Positions 9,150-19,176 of a DNA stretch of 64,000 bases are shown one piece after another. Within the stretch, counting starts at the first letter, position 1. The number at the start of each line of letters is the position of its first letter. This stretch comes from Olleya sediminilitoris (GTDB lineage: Bacteria; Bacteroidota; Bacteroidia; Flavobacteriales; Flavobacteriaceae), in contig NZ_JAEMEF010000018.1 in assembly GCF_016785945.1 (NCBI RefSeq), positions 1 to 64,000 on the forward strand. Reading direction: 5' to 3'. Under the pieces are notes generated by a model. The model ran no database searches. It saw only the letters and a list, made by a program, of their open reading frames with translations, and had not been told where the DNA came from. A program made the position numbers and the translations under genes.

Positions 9150-11062
9150 TCATTAAAATAACGGACTTGCTTTATGTAAAGGTCTCTATTTTCTCCATCT
9201 AATTTAAACTCGATATCCAGTCCAAACTCTAAATATTTTTGTTTGGATTTGTATACGTTGTAATAATAGTGTTTTTTGATTTTTTCTAGTTGTTCAGAAA
9301 GGTTGATGATTTCGGTTTCTGACATCACTAAATTTCCGTTATTTAGGTTTGAGTGAGAAATGATTTCTACAATACGTTTTTGGTTATATAATTTGGATGA
9401 CGATCCAGAATAGCAAATAATCTGGTCACAAGTTACACCAGCTTCAGGTTGTACAACACTAGCTTCTCCAACTTGTACATTTATGACGTTACCTAAATAA
9501 TTTTTTCGGTATAAGTTTTTTGTAATGGCTACACCATTAGCTTTCTCGTTAGGGAAAGAGCGATGTACCAAAATACCCATTGCAATACTGTTTTGATCGA
9601 TATTAAAATAATCACGTTCTAAAAAAGCTCGTTGGTACCATAAGCTAGACCATACTTTTTTTATAGCTTTTTCTATGGTTTTCTTTTGGTGTCCAATAAT
9701 TCCTGTTTTAGAGTCGTATAATCCAGCACCAGAAAAACCGACAATATCTTCTGCATTTGTAGAGCTTCTAAAGCGTAGTCTAGTATAGTTGCCCAAGCTT
9801 TTTGCTTTTGCTTCTATATCTTTAATTAATTTAGTTGCTATTGGTGTGTTTTTAATTCTTTTTTGTATAGCTTTTAATTGTTTTGCTAATACAGTTTTGT
9901 CTTGATTAATTTTATAATCATAAACCATTTGTTTGACCAAAGTGTCGGCTCCTGAGGTTTTTAAGTGTGCTTCGTAAAAATAAAAAGGAATAGCAAAAGC
10001 AGATTCAGGGATTTTAAACTCTTCTTTTTTAGCTAAATCATATAAGACTCCAAAGTTAGCAGCTTTTCCTCCAACAGTATTTATTGATTTTTGGTTTAAA
10101 TTGTCAATATTAATTAGTGTTTTTGTGGTTGTGTTTTTTGTTAGAAATAGTGTTTTCTTTTTTTCTTTTTTAGTTTTTCTAATAAACTGCGCTTTACTAA
10201 TTGGCTTGATGTAAAAGGTGTCTAAGGTGACCTCAAAAGAAACATACTTGTTTTTATATTGTTTTAAAACTTTAGATTGCATGGCTTTAGTGTAAGCAGC
10301 AATAGGTATTTGTCTGTTTTTTCCTAAAACAGAAATGTGACTTAACGGTGTTTGTAATATAGTTGTAATAACACCTGCTGTTATAGGTAGTTCTAATATA
10401 GGTTGGTTAATAACTATTATATCCTGTTTTGATATGTTCTGTTTAGTTAATTGATCTACATTAACAAATTTTAAAATGCCATAACTTTTTTGAGTACTTA
10501 CAGCTTGATACGTTTGGTCTCCATATAAATCTGAAGCTGATAATGTAGGGATTTGAATCGCTGATTTTAAGTTTTCTAATCTTGCGGTATTTAAAAAGAA
10601 ATTAAAGTTTTTAAAATAAGTTGCTTTTTTAACAGCATTGTAAAACGTTTTAATATCATTTATTTGCATATCATCTATAGGAGACAATTCTAAACTATAA
10701 GAGTCATTGGCTAGATAGTGATTAATGTTTCCTAATAAAAAGCGTTTGTTTTTATGTTCTGCTTTGTAATTAGTGTTGTTAAATTGTTGTAAAGATTGAG
10801 CAATGTTGAGGTAGCCACTACAAAATTTATAGTGATATTTATACACTTTACTATTTATAAAATATAACTGTTTTGATTTAATATCATAAACGACCTTTAA
10901 AGCATCTACACGACCGTATTTTTTTGTAACAGGAGCTGTTTTAAGACTGTTAAAATCTGATTCTGATTTTAAATTGTTTTTAAAATTTACTTGACAATAC
11001 GCAAGATTGGTTATAAGTAAAAATAGAATCAAAAATTGGTTTTTAAACTTTAAAGTGTACAA
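9146..11062 (-). CDS. Exported PEP/pyruvate-binding-domain protein (PPDK N-terminal-like)
   Basis: The reading frame is open from 11119 (657 codons, GTG), but that codon lies inside the loop of the clpB terminator hairpin (11104-11145). I therefore place the start at the in-frame TTG at 11062, just before a signal peptide (FLILFLLITNLAYCQ), giving 638 residues. The C-terminal half holds a PEP-synthase/PPDK-type nucleotide-binding domain: GGKAANFG, LRFRSSTNAEDIVGFSGAGL, and near the end EFKLDGENRDLYIKQVR. An exported form is odd for an ATP-dependent fold. The N-terminal half has no recognised domain apart from a SHISVLGKNRQIP segment resembling the phosphohistidine swivelling domain. Function unknown. 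Confidence 0.75.
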   Translation of the reverse strand: MYTLKFKNQFLILFLLITNLAYCQVNFKNNLKSESDFNSLKTAPVTKKYGRVDALKVVYDIKSKQLYFINSKVYKYHYKFCSGYLNIAQSLQQFNNTNYKAEHKNKRFLLGNINHYLANDSYSLELSPIDDMQINDIKTFYNAVKKATYFKNFNFFLNTARLENLKSAIQIPTLSASDLYGDQTYQAVSTQKSYGILKFVNVDQLTKQNISKQDIIVINQPILELPITAGVITTILQTPLSHISVLGKNRQIPIAAYTKAMQSKVLKQYKNKYVSFEVTLDTFYIKPISKAQFIRKTKKEKKKTLFLTKNTTTKTLINIDNLNQKSINTVGGKAANFGVLYDLAKKEEFKIPESAFAIPFYFYEAHLKTSGADTLVKQMVYDYKINQDKTVLAKQLKAIQKRIKNTPIATKLIKDIEAKAKSLGNYTRLRFRSSTNAEDIVGFSGAGLYDSKTGIIGHQKKTIEKAIKKVWSSLWYQRAFLERDYFNIDQNSIAMGILVHRSFPNEKANGVAITKNLYRKNYLGNVINVQVGEASVVQPEAGVTCDQIICYSGSSSKLYNQKRIVEIISHSNLNNGNLVMSETEIINLSEQLEKIKKHYYYNVYKSKQKYLEFGLDIEFKLDGENRDLYIKQVRYFND

Positions 11063-11103
11063 GTCAAAATGTTTTTTTATTAGATTCTTACAATATAAAA
11101 CAA

Positions 11104-11145
11104 AAAAGCAACACGCCACTTATTTAAAAGTATTGTGTTGCTTTT
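11104..11145 (-). terminator. Rho-independent terminator of clpB
   Basis: Perfect 11-bp inverted repeat (AAAAGCAACAC / GTGTTGCTTTT) with a 20-nt loop. On the minus strand the right arm runs into a T-tract. It lies about 60 bp past the clpB stop codon and covers the nominal GTG start of the following gene. Confidence 0.75.
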
Positions 11146-11205
11146 CAACTAACCAACCATTATCAAAACGTGTTGATATTTGGTTTATTTTGCATTAACA
11201 GAACT

Positions 11206-13821
11206 TTATGACTGTATGTCTTCTGTTACTAAATCTCCTTGATTACGAAAGACTAGTTGTCCATCAAACTCATCTAACAAAATGATACTTTCTGTACTAA
11301 CTTGACCAGATAAAATTTCTTTACTTAATTGGTTTAGTACCTCTTTTTGAATCACTCGTTTTACAGGCCTTGCTCCATATTCTGGATTAAAACCTTTATT
11401 AGCAAGATAGGTTATTGCTTGTGGAGTGGCATCAAATGTAATACCTTGTTTGGCAATCATTTTAGTGATTCCTTTTAATTGTAATCCAACAATCTCAGTA
11501 ATATTATCTTGAGTCAGTGGTGTAAACATTATAATATCATCTATTCTGTTTAAAAACTCAGGTCTAACCGTTTGCTTTAATAAAGCTAAAACATCAACCT
11601 TAGCGCCTTCAATTGCTGTGTCCACATCTTTAACAGCATCAAAACGCTCTTGTATTATTTGGCTTCCCATGTTTGAAGTCATAATAATTATTGTGTTTTT
11701 AAAATCTGCAATACGTCCTTTGTTGTCTGTCAAATGGCCTTCATCTAATACTTGTAACAGAATATTAAAAGTATCAGGATGTGCTTTTTCAATTTCGTCT
11801 AAAAGTACCACAGAATATGGTTTACGTCTAACAGCTTCGGTTAATTGTCCACCTTCATCATAACCAACATATCCTGGAGGTGCACCAACTAATCTGCTTA
11901 CCGCATGACGTTCTTGATACTCACTCATATCAATTCTAGTCATTGCGCCTTCGTCATCAAAAAGGTATTCTGCTAAAGCTTTTGCTAATTCGGTTTTACC
12001 AACACCAGTAGTTCCTAAAAATAAAAAGGTACCGATTGGTTTGTCTGGATTTTGTAATCCAGCACGACTGCGTCTAACAGCATCACTAACAGCAGTAATA
12101 GCTTCGTTTTGACCAACAACACGTTTATGTAATTCGTCTTCAAGTTTAAGTAATTTTTCACGATCACTTTGTAGCATTTTGGTAACAGGTATACCTGTCC
12201 AGCGTGCAACAATTTCGGCTATATCTTCATAGGTTACTTCTTCTTTTATTAAAGAGTTTTCAGACTGATTGTCTTGCAAATCTTTTTGTAAAAGTTCTAG
12301 TTGCTCTTGTGCTTCTTTAATTTTACCATAACGTAACTCGGCTACTTTACCATAGTCACCATCGCGTTCTGCTTTTTCAGCTTCAAGCTTAAAGTTTTCA
12401 ATATCCTGTTTTGTATTTTGGATGTTGTCAACAACTTCTTTTTCGCTTTTCCACTTGGCATTAATTTCGTTTCTTTCTTCTTTAAGGTTTGCTAAATCGT
12501 TTCTTAAAGATTTAAGTTTAACTTCATCTTTTTCTCGCTTTATGGCTTCAATTTCAATTTCTAATTGCATGATTTTTCTATCCAAGACGTCTAATTCTTC
12601 TGGTTTAGAATTAATTTCCATGCGCATTTTAGAAGCAGCTTCATCCATTAAATCAATTGCTTTGTCTGGTAAAAAACGATTGGTTATATAGCGTTGAGAC
12701 AGCTCTACAGCACCAATAATAGCATCATCTTTAATACGTACTTTGTGGTGAGCTTCGTATTTTTCTTTAATACCTCTTAGTATTGAAATTGCACTTTCTG
12801 TATCAGGCTCGTCGACCATTACTTTTTGGAAACGACGCTCTAAAGCCTTGTCTTTTTCAAAATATTTTTGGTACTCATCTAAAGTTGTAGCTCCAATTGC
12901 ACGAAGCTCTCCACGTGCTAAAGCAGGTTTTAAAATATTAGCTGCATCCATTGCACCTTGACCACCTCCAGCACCAACAAGTGTATGGATTTCGTCAATA
13001 AATAAGACTATGTCACCTTCACTTTCTGTAACTTCTTTAATAACAGCTTTAAGACGCTCTTCAAACTCGCCTTTAAATTTAGCTCCAGCAATAAGTGCTC
13101 CCATGTCTAAAGCAAAAATTTGTTTGTCAACTAAATTTTCAGGGACATCACCATCAACAATTCTGTGTGCTAAACCTTCAGCAATTGCAGTTTTACCAGT
13201 TCCAGGTTCACCAACTAGAATAGGATTATTTTTGGTTCGTCTAGAAAGTATTTGAAGGATTCTTCTAATTTCTTCATCACGTCCAATAACAGGATCAAGT
13301 TTTCCGTCCCTTGCTAATTGGTTGAGGTTTTTTGCGTATTTGTTAAGTGAATTGTAAGTGTCTTCTTGACTTTGTGAAGTCACACGATCTCCTTTTCTTA
13401 GCTCTTCAATAGCAGCTTTTAAACCTTTTTCTGTAACACTTTGGTCTTTTAGCATTTGCGCTATTTTACTATTTGATTTAAAAATAGCTAGTATAAAGTG
13501 CTCTACAGAGACGTAATCATCATTCATGGCTTTTGCTATGATTGAAGCTTCGTTTAAGGTTTTGCTAGCCTCTCTGGATAGCACTAAATCTGCACCTGTA
13601 ACTTTAGCAAAACTTTCTAATTGTTTGTCTAAGGCTAATTCTAGTACATTAATATTAACATTCAATTTTTTCAAGATGAATGGTAGTACGTTTTCATCAA
13701 CTTCAAAAATGGCTTTAAAAAAGTGTTCATTTTCTATTTGTTGATGACCATAACTTTGTGCAATCTGTTGCGCACGTTGTATGGCTTCTTGCGATTTGAT
13801 TGTATAATTATTTGGGTTCAT
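11206..13821 (-). CDS. clpB: ATP-dependent disaggregase ClpB
   Basis: 871 residues from the ATG at 13821 ([15 protein letters not shown], the conserved ClpB start); an upstream in-frame ATG at 13860 adds 13 residues translated from a palindromic repeat and is unlikely. Domain order: N-terminal Clp repeats, AAA+ module 1 with Walker [14 protein letters not shown] and Walker B LFIDEIH, the long M-domain coiled coil (about residues 400-530, rich in E and K), AAA+ module 2 with Walker [15 protein letters not shown], and the ClpB C-terminal small domain. It works with DnaK to rescue aggregated proteins. Monocistronic, with a clear terminator at 11104-11145. Confidence 0.96.
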   Translation of the reverse strand: MNPNNYTIKSQEAIQRAQQIAQSYGHQQIENEHFFKAIFEVDENVLPFILKKLNVNINVLELALDKQLESFAKVTGADLVLSREASKTLNEASIIAKAMNDDYVSVEHFILAIFKSNSKIAQMLKDQSVTEKGLKAAIEELRKGDRVTSQSQEDTYNSLNKYAKNLNQLARDGKLDPVIGRDEEIRRILQILSRRTKNNPILVGEPGTGKTAIAEGLAHRIVDGDVPENLVDKQIFALDMGALIAGAKFKGEFEERLKAVIKEVTESEGDIVLFIDEIHTLVGAGGGQGAMDAANILKPALARGELRAIGATTLDEYQKYFEKDKALERRFQKVMVDEPDTESAISILRGIKEKYEAHHKVRIKDDAIIGAVELSQRYITNRFLPDKAIDLMDEAASKMRMEINSKPEELDVLDRKIMQLEIEIEAIKREKDEVKLKSLRNDLANLKEERNEINAKWKSEKEVVDNIQNTKQDIENFKLEAEKAERDGDYGKVAELRYGKIKEAQEQLELLQKDLQDNQSENSLIKEEVTYEDIAEIVARWTGIPVTKMLQSDREKLLKLEDELHKRVVGQNEAITAVSDAVRRSRAGLQNPDKPIGTFLFLGTTGVGKTELAKALAEYLFDDEGAMTRIDMSEYQERHAVSRLVGAPPGYVGYDEGGQLTEAVRRKPYSVVLLDEIEKAHPDTFNILLQVLDEGHLTDNKGRIADFKNTIIIMTSNMGSQIIQERFDAVKDVDTAIEGAKVDVLALLKQTVRPEFLNRIDDIIMFTPLTQDNITEIVGLQLKGITKMIAKQGITFDATPQAITYLANKGFNPEYGARPVKRVIQKEVLNQLSKEILSGQVSTESIILLDEFDGQLVFRNQGDLVTEDIQS

Positions 13822-14185
13822 ATATTTATGTTTTTTTATTTCCGCTTTAGCGAAAACCATATTATTTAATTGTTTTACATCATCTCTATTTCAATTACCT
13901 TACCAAGTGTTTTTGTAAGACAAAATGTCTGTATTGCACTGGTTTTAAGTGACTTTTTGTCGTTTTGTTTAGGGTTTTAATAAAATTAAGCTTATATTTA
14001 ATATTGTTAATGTTACGTATATTGTAGTTCTAGTAATTAATTTTATAAAACTTGAAATATGTTGTAATTCTCCTAAAATGATACTTGATTAATTTGTTAT
14101 GTATTGATCAATAGTTACCCCTTAGTTTAAATTGTAATGGTTGCAGTTTAATCAACTATAAATTAAATATCATGTTAGCTTAATA
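13822..14185. other. Divergent intergenic region between clpB and the PilJ/PAS histidine kinase
   Basis: 364 bp without a credible gene. It contains one copy of the dispersed palindrome TTTCCGCTTTAGCGAAAA (13839-13856) just upstream of the clpB start. The remainder is AT-rich and must hold promoters for both divergent genes, but no -7 box stands out clearly enough to mark. Confidence 0.5.
13839..13856 (-). repeat. Dispersed REP-like palindrome, copy 1
   Basis: TTTCCGCTTTAGCGAAAA; its complement matches the consensus TTTCGCTnnnGCGGAAA also seen at 22902, 24226, 30892 and, degenerate, at 45854. It lies upstream of clpB. Confidence 0.6.
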
Positions 14186-17110
14186 ATGAATAACCTCAAA
14201 CGAAAAACCAACCAAAGATTTATAATCTTTACTACTATTTTTTTAATAGTATTTCTCTCCTTTTTTTATATTTTAAAAAAACACGTTTTAGTGCAGCATA
14301 ATGATGCCTACTTAATAAATAAATCTGGTAAACAAAGGATGTTAAGCCAGCGATTATCAAAATTAACTTTTATTGCCCATAATGACAAGAACCTATTGCC
14401 AAGACATGTTATAAGCGATTCTATATACCAATTATCTGAAGAGCTAAAGACTTCTCATTTGTTTTTATTTAATGAATATATAAAAACAGATCATTCAGCT
14501 AAACTTGACTCATTGTTTAGTATTGTTGATAGTAATTTAAAATTATTAATTAAAGAGAGTAAAGATTTGATAAATGCTACGGTTTATAATCGTAGTAACA
14601 TGGCTAAGTTTAGAGCTACTGAGTTGGCTTATTTATTTGCTATGGATGCAATTGTTAACGAATATCAAAAACGAGCAGAATCTAACTTGAAGCAAATTGA
14701 GTATAATTTTTATAAAATTAGCGGTCTATGTGTAATAATAATGATTACTGGTTTTTTCTTTTTATGGTTTCCTAATATACGATTGTTATTAGCAAAAAAT
14801 AAGGATTTAGAAATTAGTAATACTCGATTAAAAAAGACACAGTCTTTAGTTGATAAAAATTTAGAAGAATTAGATCAATTAAGATTTGATCTGGAACAAA
14901 AAGAATATTACAATCAAATATTTATTTCTCAAGCAGCCCCATCTTTAGCGATGTTAGATAAGGACATGAAATATATAGCTGTTTCTGAAAAATGGAAAAA
15001 AACGTATAATAAAGAAAATGTAGAAATAATAGGGAAATCTCATTACGACATTTTTCCAGAAATAGGAGACGACTGGAAAGCAAATCATCAAAAATGTTTA
15101 AATGGATATATTGATGTTTGTGAAGAGGCTCCTTTTGTAAGAGCAGATGGAACAGTACAATGGATATTTTGGGATGTAAGACCTTGGTATTTATCTGACG
15201 GTAAAGTTGGAGGTTTACTAATGTATACAGGTGATATTACAAAGCAAAAAGAAGAACGTTTAGCGAAAGAAAAAGTTGAACAAATCTTAAAAAGCACGAG
15301 TGAAGTTGCTAAAATTGGTACTTGGGAGTTGGATGTGAAATCTGATAAATTAACATTTAGCCCTATGGCTAAAAAGTTTCTTAAAATTAAAAGTGATAAA
15401 CAGTTGTATGGCAATAGAAGCTTGTTTTTGTATAAAGATGGAGCTAGTCGTAAAAAAATAATTAAAGCCATACAGACTATAAAAAATACAGGGAAACCAT
15501 TTGATTTAGAGTTGGAAGTTATAACATCTGACAGAGAACATATATGGGTGAGAGATATTGGTAAAGCAGAATTTGTAGACGGAGAATGTGTAAGAGTATT
15601 TGGAGTGGTTCAAGACATTACTTACTTGAAGCAAGCTGAAAGTAAACTGCTTAAACAAAATGAACTTTTAAATTTTGCTGAAAAAATTAATAATATAGGT
15701 CATTGGATTTTAGATACTAAATCAGATAAAATAACATGGTCTTCTAGTATGTATGATGTTTCAGGTATAGATAAAGATGTTAAAATAGATAAAAATACTT
15801 TATTAGAAATGACTCATCCTGATGATGTTGATCTGTTAATAAATCATATGAAGCAAACAATGACTAACAAGTGTTTTGATGGAGAGCTTGTACATCGTAT
15901 AGTGGTTTCAGATGGATCAGTTAAAACAGTTAGTGTATTAGGAAAAGTAATTAAAGATAGTAATGATGAAATATGTGAAATTATAGGTACTTGCCAAGAC
16001 ATTACTAAACAGCGTATGGCTGAAATTAAATTTAAAGGATTACTTGAGTCTGCTCCAGACGCCATGATAATTTTAAATGCTAATAAAAGAATACATTTAA
16101 TAAATAAGCAAGCTGAAAAAATGTTTGGTTATACCTATACTGAATTATTAGATAAGAAGATTGAAATTTTAATACCAAAACGTATTGTCGGAAATTTTAA
16201 AATCTATAAGGATAATTACTTTGAGGATCCTAAGTCGATAGGGATGGGTGAAAATAAAGAATTAATAGGTGTAAATAAAAAAGGGGAAGAATTTACAGTT
16301 CAAGTTAGTTTAAGTCCAGTTGAGACAGAAGATGGGTTGCTTGTATCTGCAGCAATTAGAGATGTTACTAAACAAAAAGAAGACAAGCAAAAAATAATAA
16401 GTGCTAATAAAAATTTAGAGCATTTAGCTGATAAATTAATAGCACAAAATATGCAATTAGCTGACTTTGCCCAAATAACGTCTCATAATTTAAGAGCTCC
16501 TGTAAGTAACTTAAACTCTTTGTTGGACATGTATGATTTGTCTGTAGATCAATTAGAAAAGGAGGAAGTAATATATAATTTTAAAAAGGTAACCAGTCAC
16601 TTAACACTTACCTTAAATACATTAGTACAAGCTCTTAAAGTTAAAAATGATAGAGTAAGCCAGTCAAATGTGTTTTTTGATGAGACATTATATAAAACAA
16701 AAGAGTTACTAGCTGCTCAAATTATTAAGACTAAAGCTAATATTACCTTTGATTTTTCAGAAATAAATAAAATTTCTTACAATAAGATTTATTTTGAAAG
16801 TATTTTTCTTAATTTAGTTGAAAATGCATTGAAGTACAGGTCTCAAACCCGAACACCCGAAATTCATGTATGGACAACTAAAGTTGATGGAAAGGCAGTA
16901 TTACACATCCAAGATAATGGATTAGGCATAGACCTTAACAGACACAGACATAAATTATTTGGTCTACATAAAGTTTTTCATAGACATCCTGAAGCAAAAG
17001 GAGTCGGTCTATTTATGACCAAATTACATGTTGAAGCATTAGGTGGTAAGATTACTGCTGAAAGTGTTGTTAATGAAGGATCAACCTTCATCATTAATTT
17101 TAATAAATAA
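14186..17110 (+). CDS. Membrane sensor histidine kinase with PilJ-like and multiple PAS domains
   Basis: 974 residues. TM helix at about 13-29, then a periplasmic type-IV-pili/NarX-like sensor region whose signature is LINKSGKQRMLSQRLSKL, a second TM at about 178-196, and four PAS/PAC modules (about 250-355, 365-485, 490-615, 620-740). Dimerisation/phosphoacceptor site is His767 in TSHNLRAPVSNL, and the C-terminal HATPase has the N box NLVENALKY, G1 DNGLGID and G2 GVGLFMTKL. It is co-oriented with a single-domain response regulator 2 bp downstream, its probable partner. The signal is not known. Confidence 0.88.
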   Translation: MNNLKRKTNQRFIIFTTIFLIVFLSFFYILKKHVLVQHNDAYLINKSGKQRMLSQRLSKLTFIAHNDKNLLPRHVISDSIYQLSEELKTSHLFLFNEYIKTDHSAKLDSLFSIVDSNLKLLIKESKDLINATVYNRSNMAKFRATELAYLFAMDAIVNEYQKRAESNLKQIEYNFYKISGLCVIIMITGFFFLWFPNIRLLLAKNKDLEISNTRLKKTQSLVDKNLEELDQLRFDLEQKEYYNQIFISQAAPSLAMLDKDMKYIAVSEKWKKTYNKENVEIIGKSHYDIFPEIGDDWKANHQKCLNGYIDVCEEAPFVRADGTVQWIFWDVRPWYLSDGKVGGLLMYTGDITKQKEERLAKEKVEQILKSTSEVAKIGTWELDVKSDKLTFSPMAKKFLKIKSDKQLYGNRSLFLYKDGASRKKIIKAIQTIKNTGKPFDLELEVITSDREHIWVRDIGKAEFVDGECVRVFGVVQDITYLKQAESKLLKQNELLNFAEKINNIGHWILDTKSDKITWSSSMYDVSGIDKDVKIDKNTLLEMTHPDDVDLLINHMKQTMTNKCFDGELVHRIVVSDGSVKTVSVLGKVIKDSNDEICEIIGTCQDITKQRMAEIKFKGLLESAPDAMIILNANKRIHLINKQAEKMFGYTYTELLDKKIEILIPKRIVGNFKIYKDNYFEDPKSIGMGENKELIGVNKKGEEFTVQVSLSPVETEDGLLVSAAIRDVTKQKEDKQKIISANKNLEHLADKLIAQNMQLADFAQITSHNLRAPVSNLNSLLDMYDLSVDQLEKEEVIYNFKKVTSHLTLTLNTLVQALKVKNDRVSQSNVFFDETLYKTKELLAAQIIKTKANITFDFSEINKISYNKIYFESIFLNLVENALKYRSQTRTPEIHVWTTKVDGKAVLHIQDNGLGIDLNRHRHKLFGLHKVFHRHPEAKGVGLFMTKLHVEALGGKITAESVVNEGSTFIINFNK

Positions 17111-17112
17111 AA

Positions 17113-17529
17113 ATGAAAAGCGATTTAAATATTTGTATTGTTGATGATGACGAAATCTACAAATTTACTGTAGTTAAAATTTTAAAGTCTATAGGTTTTG
17201 ATAAAAACATTATGGCATTTTCTGATGGTGATGAGGCATTTGATTTTATAACTAAAAACATTGAAAATGTTAAAGCATTACCAGACGTTATTTTATTAGA
17301 TATTAATATGCCAATCATGGATGGATTTCAGTTTATGGATGAGTTTGTTAAAATCAATCCCAGAGTTGGTAAAAAAATAACTATATATATGGTGTCATCC
17401 TCAGTTGATGCTAAAGATGTAAAAAAAGCTGCAAGTATTTCCGAAATTTCCGACTACATAATTAAGCCAATTAAACGAGGAGAACTTCAAAATATATTAG
17501 AAGGTTTAAATAAGGAAATTAGGATATAG
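17113..17529 (+). CDS. Single-domain (CheY-like) response regulator
   Basis: 138 residues, receiver domain only. Acidic pocket DDDE (11-14), phospho-acceptor Asp63 (ILLDINMPIMDG), conserved Ser/Thr in MVSSSVD and Lys118 in IIKPIKRGE. No output domain, so it must act through protein contacts or a phosphorelay. It begins 2 bp after the kinase stop codon, and the kinase has no receiver of its own, making the two a likely pair. Confidence 0.9.
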   Translation: MKSDLNICIVDDDEIYKFTVVKILKSIGFDKNIMAFSDGDEAFDFITKNIENVKALPDVILLDINMPIMDGFQFMDEFVKINPRVGKKITIYMVSSSVDAKDVKKAASISEISDYIIKPIKRGELQNILEGLNKEIRI

Positions 17530-17597
17530 TTTATACGTTTTCCTGTAGTATCTTCGTTAAAAATTTGGTATAATTTAAACTAAAAAAAGAAATACAA

Positions 17598-17984
17598 ATG
17601 GGGATTTTTAATAAATTATTTGGAAGCGACACTCAACCAAAAGAAAAAAAGGTTTTACCATGGATACCTTTAACCTCTGTTGAAGCATTAGATTCTATTG
17701 TTCAAAAATCAAAAACTAAAACTCAAGTTATATTTAAGCATTCTACAAGATGCGGTATAAGTAGTATGGTTATGAACCAGTTTATTGCAATGTATGACTT
17801 AGATTTAAATATAGATTTATACTATTTAGATTTATTAAACTATAGAGAGGTGTCTAATGAGACGGGTTATAAATTTCAAGTCATGCACCAATCACCACAA
17901 TTAATTGTTGTAAAAAATGGTATTGCTGTTGCACATGCAAGTCATGGTCAAATAAATGAAATAAATCTTAACCAATTTGATTAA
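17598..17984 (+). CDS. ytxJ: Bacilliredoxin-like protein YtxJ
   Basis: 128 residues. Matches the bacillithiol-system redox protein YtxJ (thioredoxin fold): IFKHSTRCGISSMVMNQF with the single active-site Cys52 in a TRCGIS motif, followed by DLYYLDLLNYREVSN and the cis-Pro HQSPQLIV. The family removes bacillithiol from mixed disulfides. Five bp upstream of the DUF3124 lipoprotein gene, so probably one transcript. The gene symbol follows the family name. Confidence 0.85.
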   Translation: MGIFNKLFGSDTQPKEKKVLPWIPLTSVEALDSIVQKSKTKTQVIFKHSTRCGISSMVMNQFIAMYDLDLNIDLYYLDLLNYREVSNETGYKFQVMHQSPQLIVVKNGIAVAHASHGQINEINLNQFD

Positions 17985-17989
17985 TCATA

Positions 17990-18502
17990 ATGAAGCCAAT
18001 ATTGTTTTTTATTTTAATACTATTCTCTTTTTTTAGTTGTGAAACTGAAAAAAACAATGATAGCGTGCCTTCCAACAACTGGAAAAATATGCAGTGGAAT
18101 GCAAAGTTGTCAGATTCGTTATTAACAGGTTCAAGTTATCTGTCTGTATATTCGCAAATTTATAGTGTTACAGAGCATAAAAAGCATGATTTAACAGCAA
18201 CTGTAAGTATAAGAAACATTAATACCTCTGATACTATTTTTATAAACAAGGCTGATTTTTATGATACTAAAGGTCAGTTGATTAAATCTTATTTTGTAAA
18301 GCCAATTTTTGTAAAGCCAATGCAAACTATAGAGATCGTTATAAATGAAACAGATAGTGAAGGTGGTACTGGAGCTAACTTTTTATTTGATTGGTCCATA
18401 CCAAAACATGTAAATCCACCTTATTTTGAAGGTGTTATGATTACAACCTACGGACAGCAAGGTTTATCTTTTACTACTCAAGGTGTAACTTTAAAAAAAT
18501 AG
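17990..18502 (+). CDS. DUF3124 lipoprotein
   Basis: 170 residues with an SPII signal (lipobox FSFFSC, Cys17). The mature part fits DUF3124: LSVYSQIYSVTEHKKHDLTA, VSIRNINTSDTIFINKADFY, and the glycine-rich loop DSEGGTGANFLFDW near the C-terminus. The family has no assigned function. It sits between ytxJ (5 bp) and the marC-like gene (12 bp), suggesting co-transcription. Confidence 0.8.
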   Translation: MKPILFFILILFSFFSCETEKNNDSVPSNNWKNMQWNAKLSDSLLTGSSYLSVYSQIYSVTEHKKHDLTATVSIRNINTSDTIFINKADFYDTKGQLIKSYFVKPIFVKPMQTIEIVINETDSEGGTGANFLFDWSIPKHVNPPYFEGVMITTYGQQGLSFTTQGVTLKK

Positions 18503-18514
18503 TGTTTATAATTT

Positions 18515-19120
18515 ATGAAAGAAATTTTAACCTCTTTCCTGTTTTTATTTGCAGTGATAGATCCTTTAGGTTCTATACCTGTGTATTTAGAAGCAACTAA
18601 AAATTTTGATAAAAAATATAAAAAGCGAGTTGCTATAAGAGCTAGTTTTGTAGCTTTTTTAGTCTTGTTGTTTTTTATAGTTATTGGTCAATTAATTCTA
18701 GAAGGAATGAATGTTACGTTAGATGCGTTTCAAATTTCTGGAGGTGTAATATTATTTTTATTTGCTTTAACTATGATTTTTGGAGAAGGTAAACCCGAAA
18801 CTGAAAAACACGGGATTAAAGACTATAAACATGTAACTATTTTTCCTGTGGCAATCCCTTCCATAGCTTCACCAGGAGCTATAATGGCAGTGGTATTGCT
18901 AACTGATAATCATATATATACAGTTCAACAACAGTTGTTAACCACATTACTAGTCTTCTTAGTAGTTGGTTTAACTGGTCTTTTATTGTTAGCAGCTAAT
19001 AAAGTTCAAGATAAGATAGGAGAGTACGGTATTACTGTAATAAGTAAAATTATGGGATTGATACTGGCATCTTACGCTGTGCAAAGTATTTTAAGTGGGT
19101 TGAAGGATTTTTTTGCATAA
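18515..19120 (+). CDS. MarC/UPF0056-family membrane protein
   Basis: 201 residues with six hydrophobic segments. Family features are FAVIDPLGSIPVYL in the first helix, the central GEGKPETEKHGIKDYKHVTI loop, and IPSIASPGAIMAVV in the fourth helix. MarC proteins are listed as NAAT-type transporters but have no proven substrate. It follows the DUF3124 gene by 12 bp. Confidence 0.85.
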   Translation: MKEILTSFLFLFAVIDPLGSIPVYLEATKNFDKKYKKRVAIRASFVAFLVLLFFIVIGQLILEGMNVTLDAFQISGGVILFLFALTMIFGEGKPETEKHGIKDYKHVTIFPVAIPSIASPGAIMAVVLLTDNHIYTVQQQLLTTLLVFLVVGLTGLLLLAANKVQDKIGEYGITVISKIMGLILASYAVQSILSGLKDFFA

Positions 19121-19176
19121 AAATATCAGGTAATTTTTTGTATTAATGTTTTTAATATATTTTTATCAAAAAAAAG

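Noticed and set aside
13822-13860. Upstream ATG of clpB at 13860
   Set aside because: The 13 added residues come from the REP-like palindrome; the conserved ClpB N-terminus begins at 13821.
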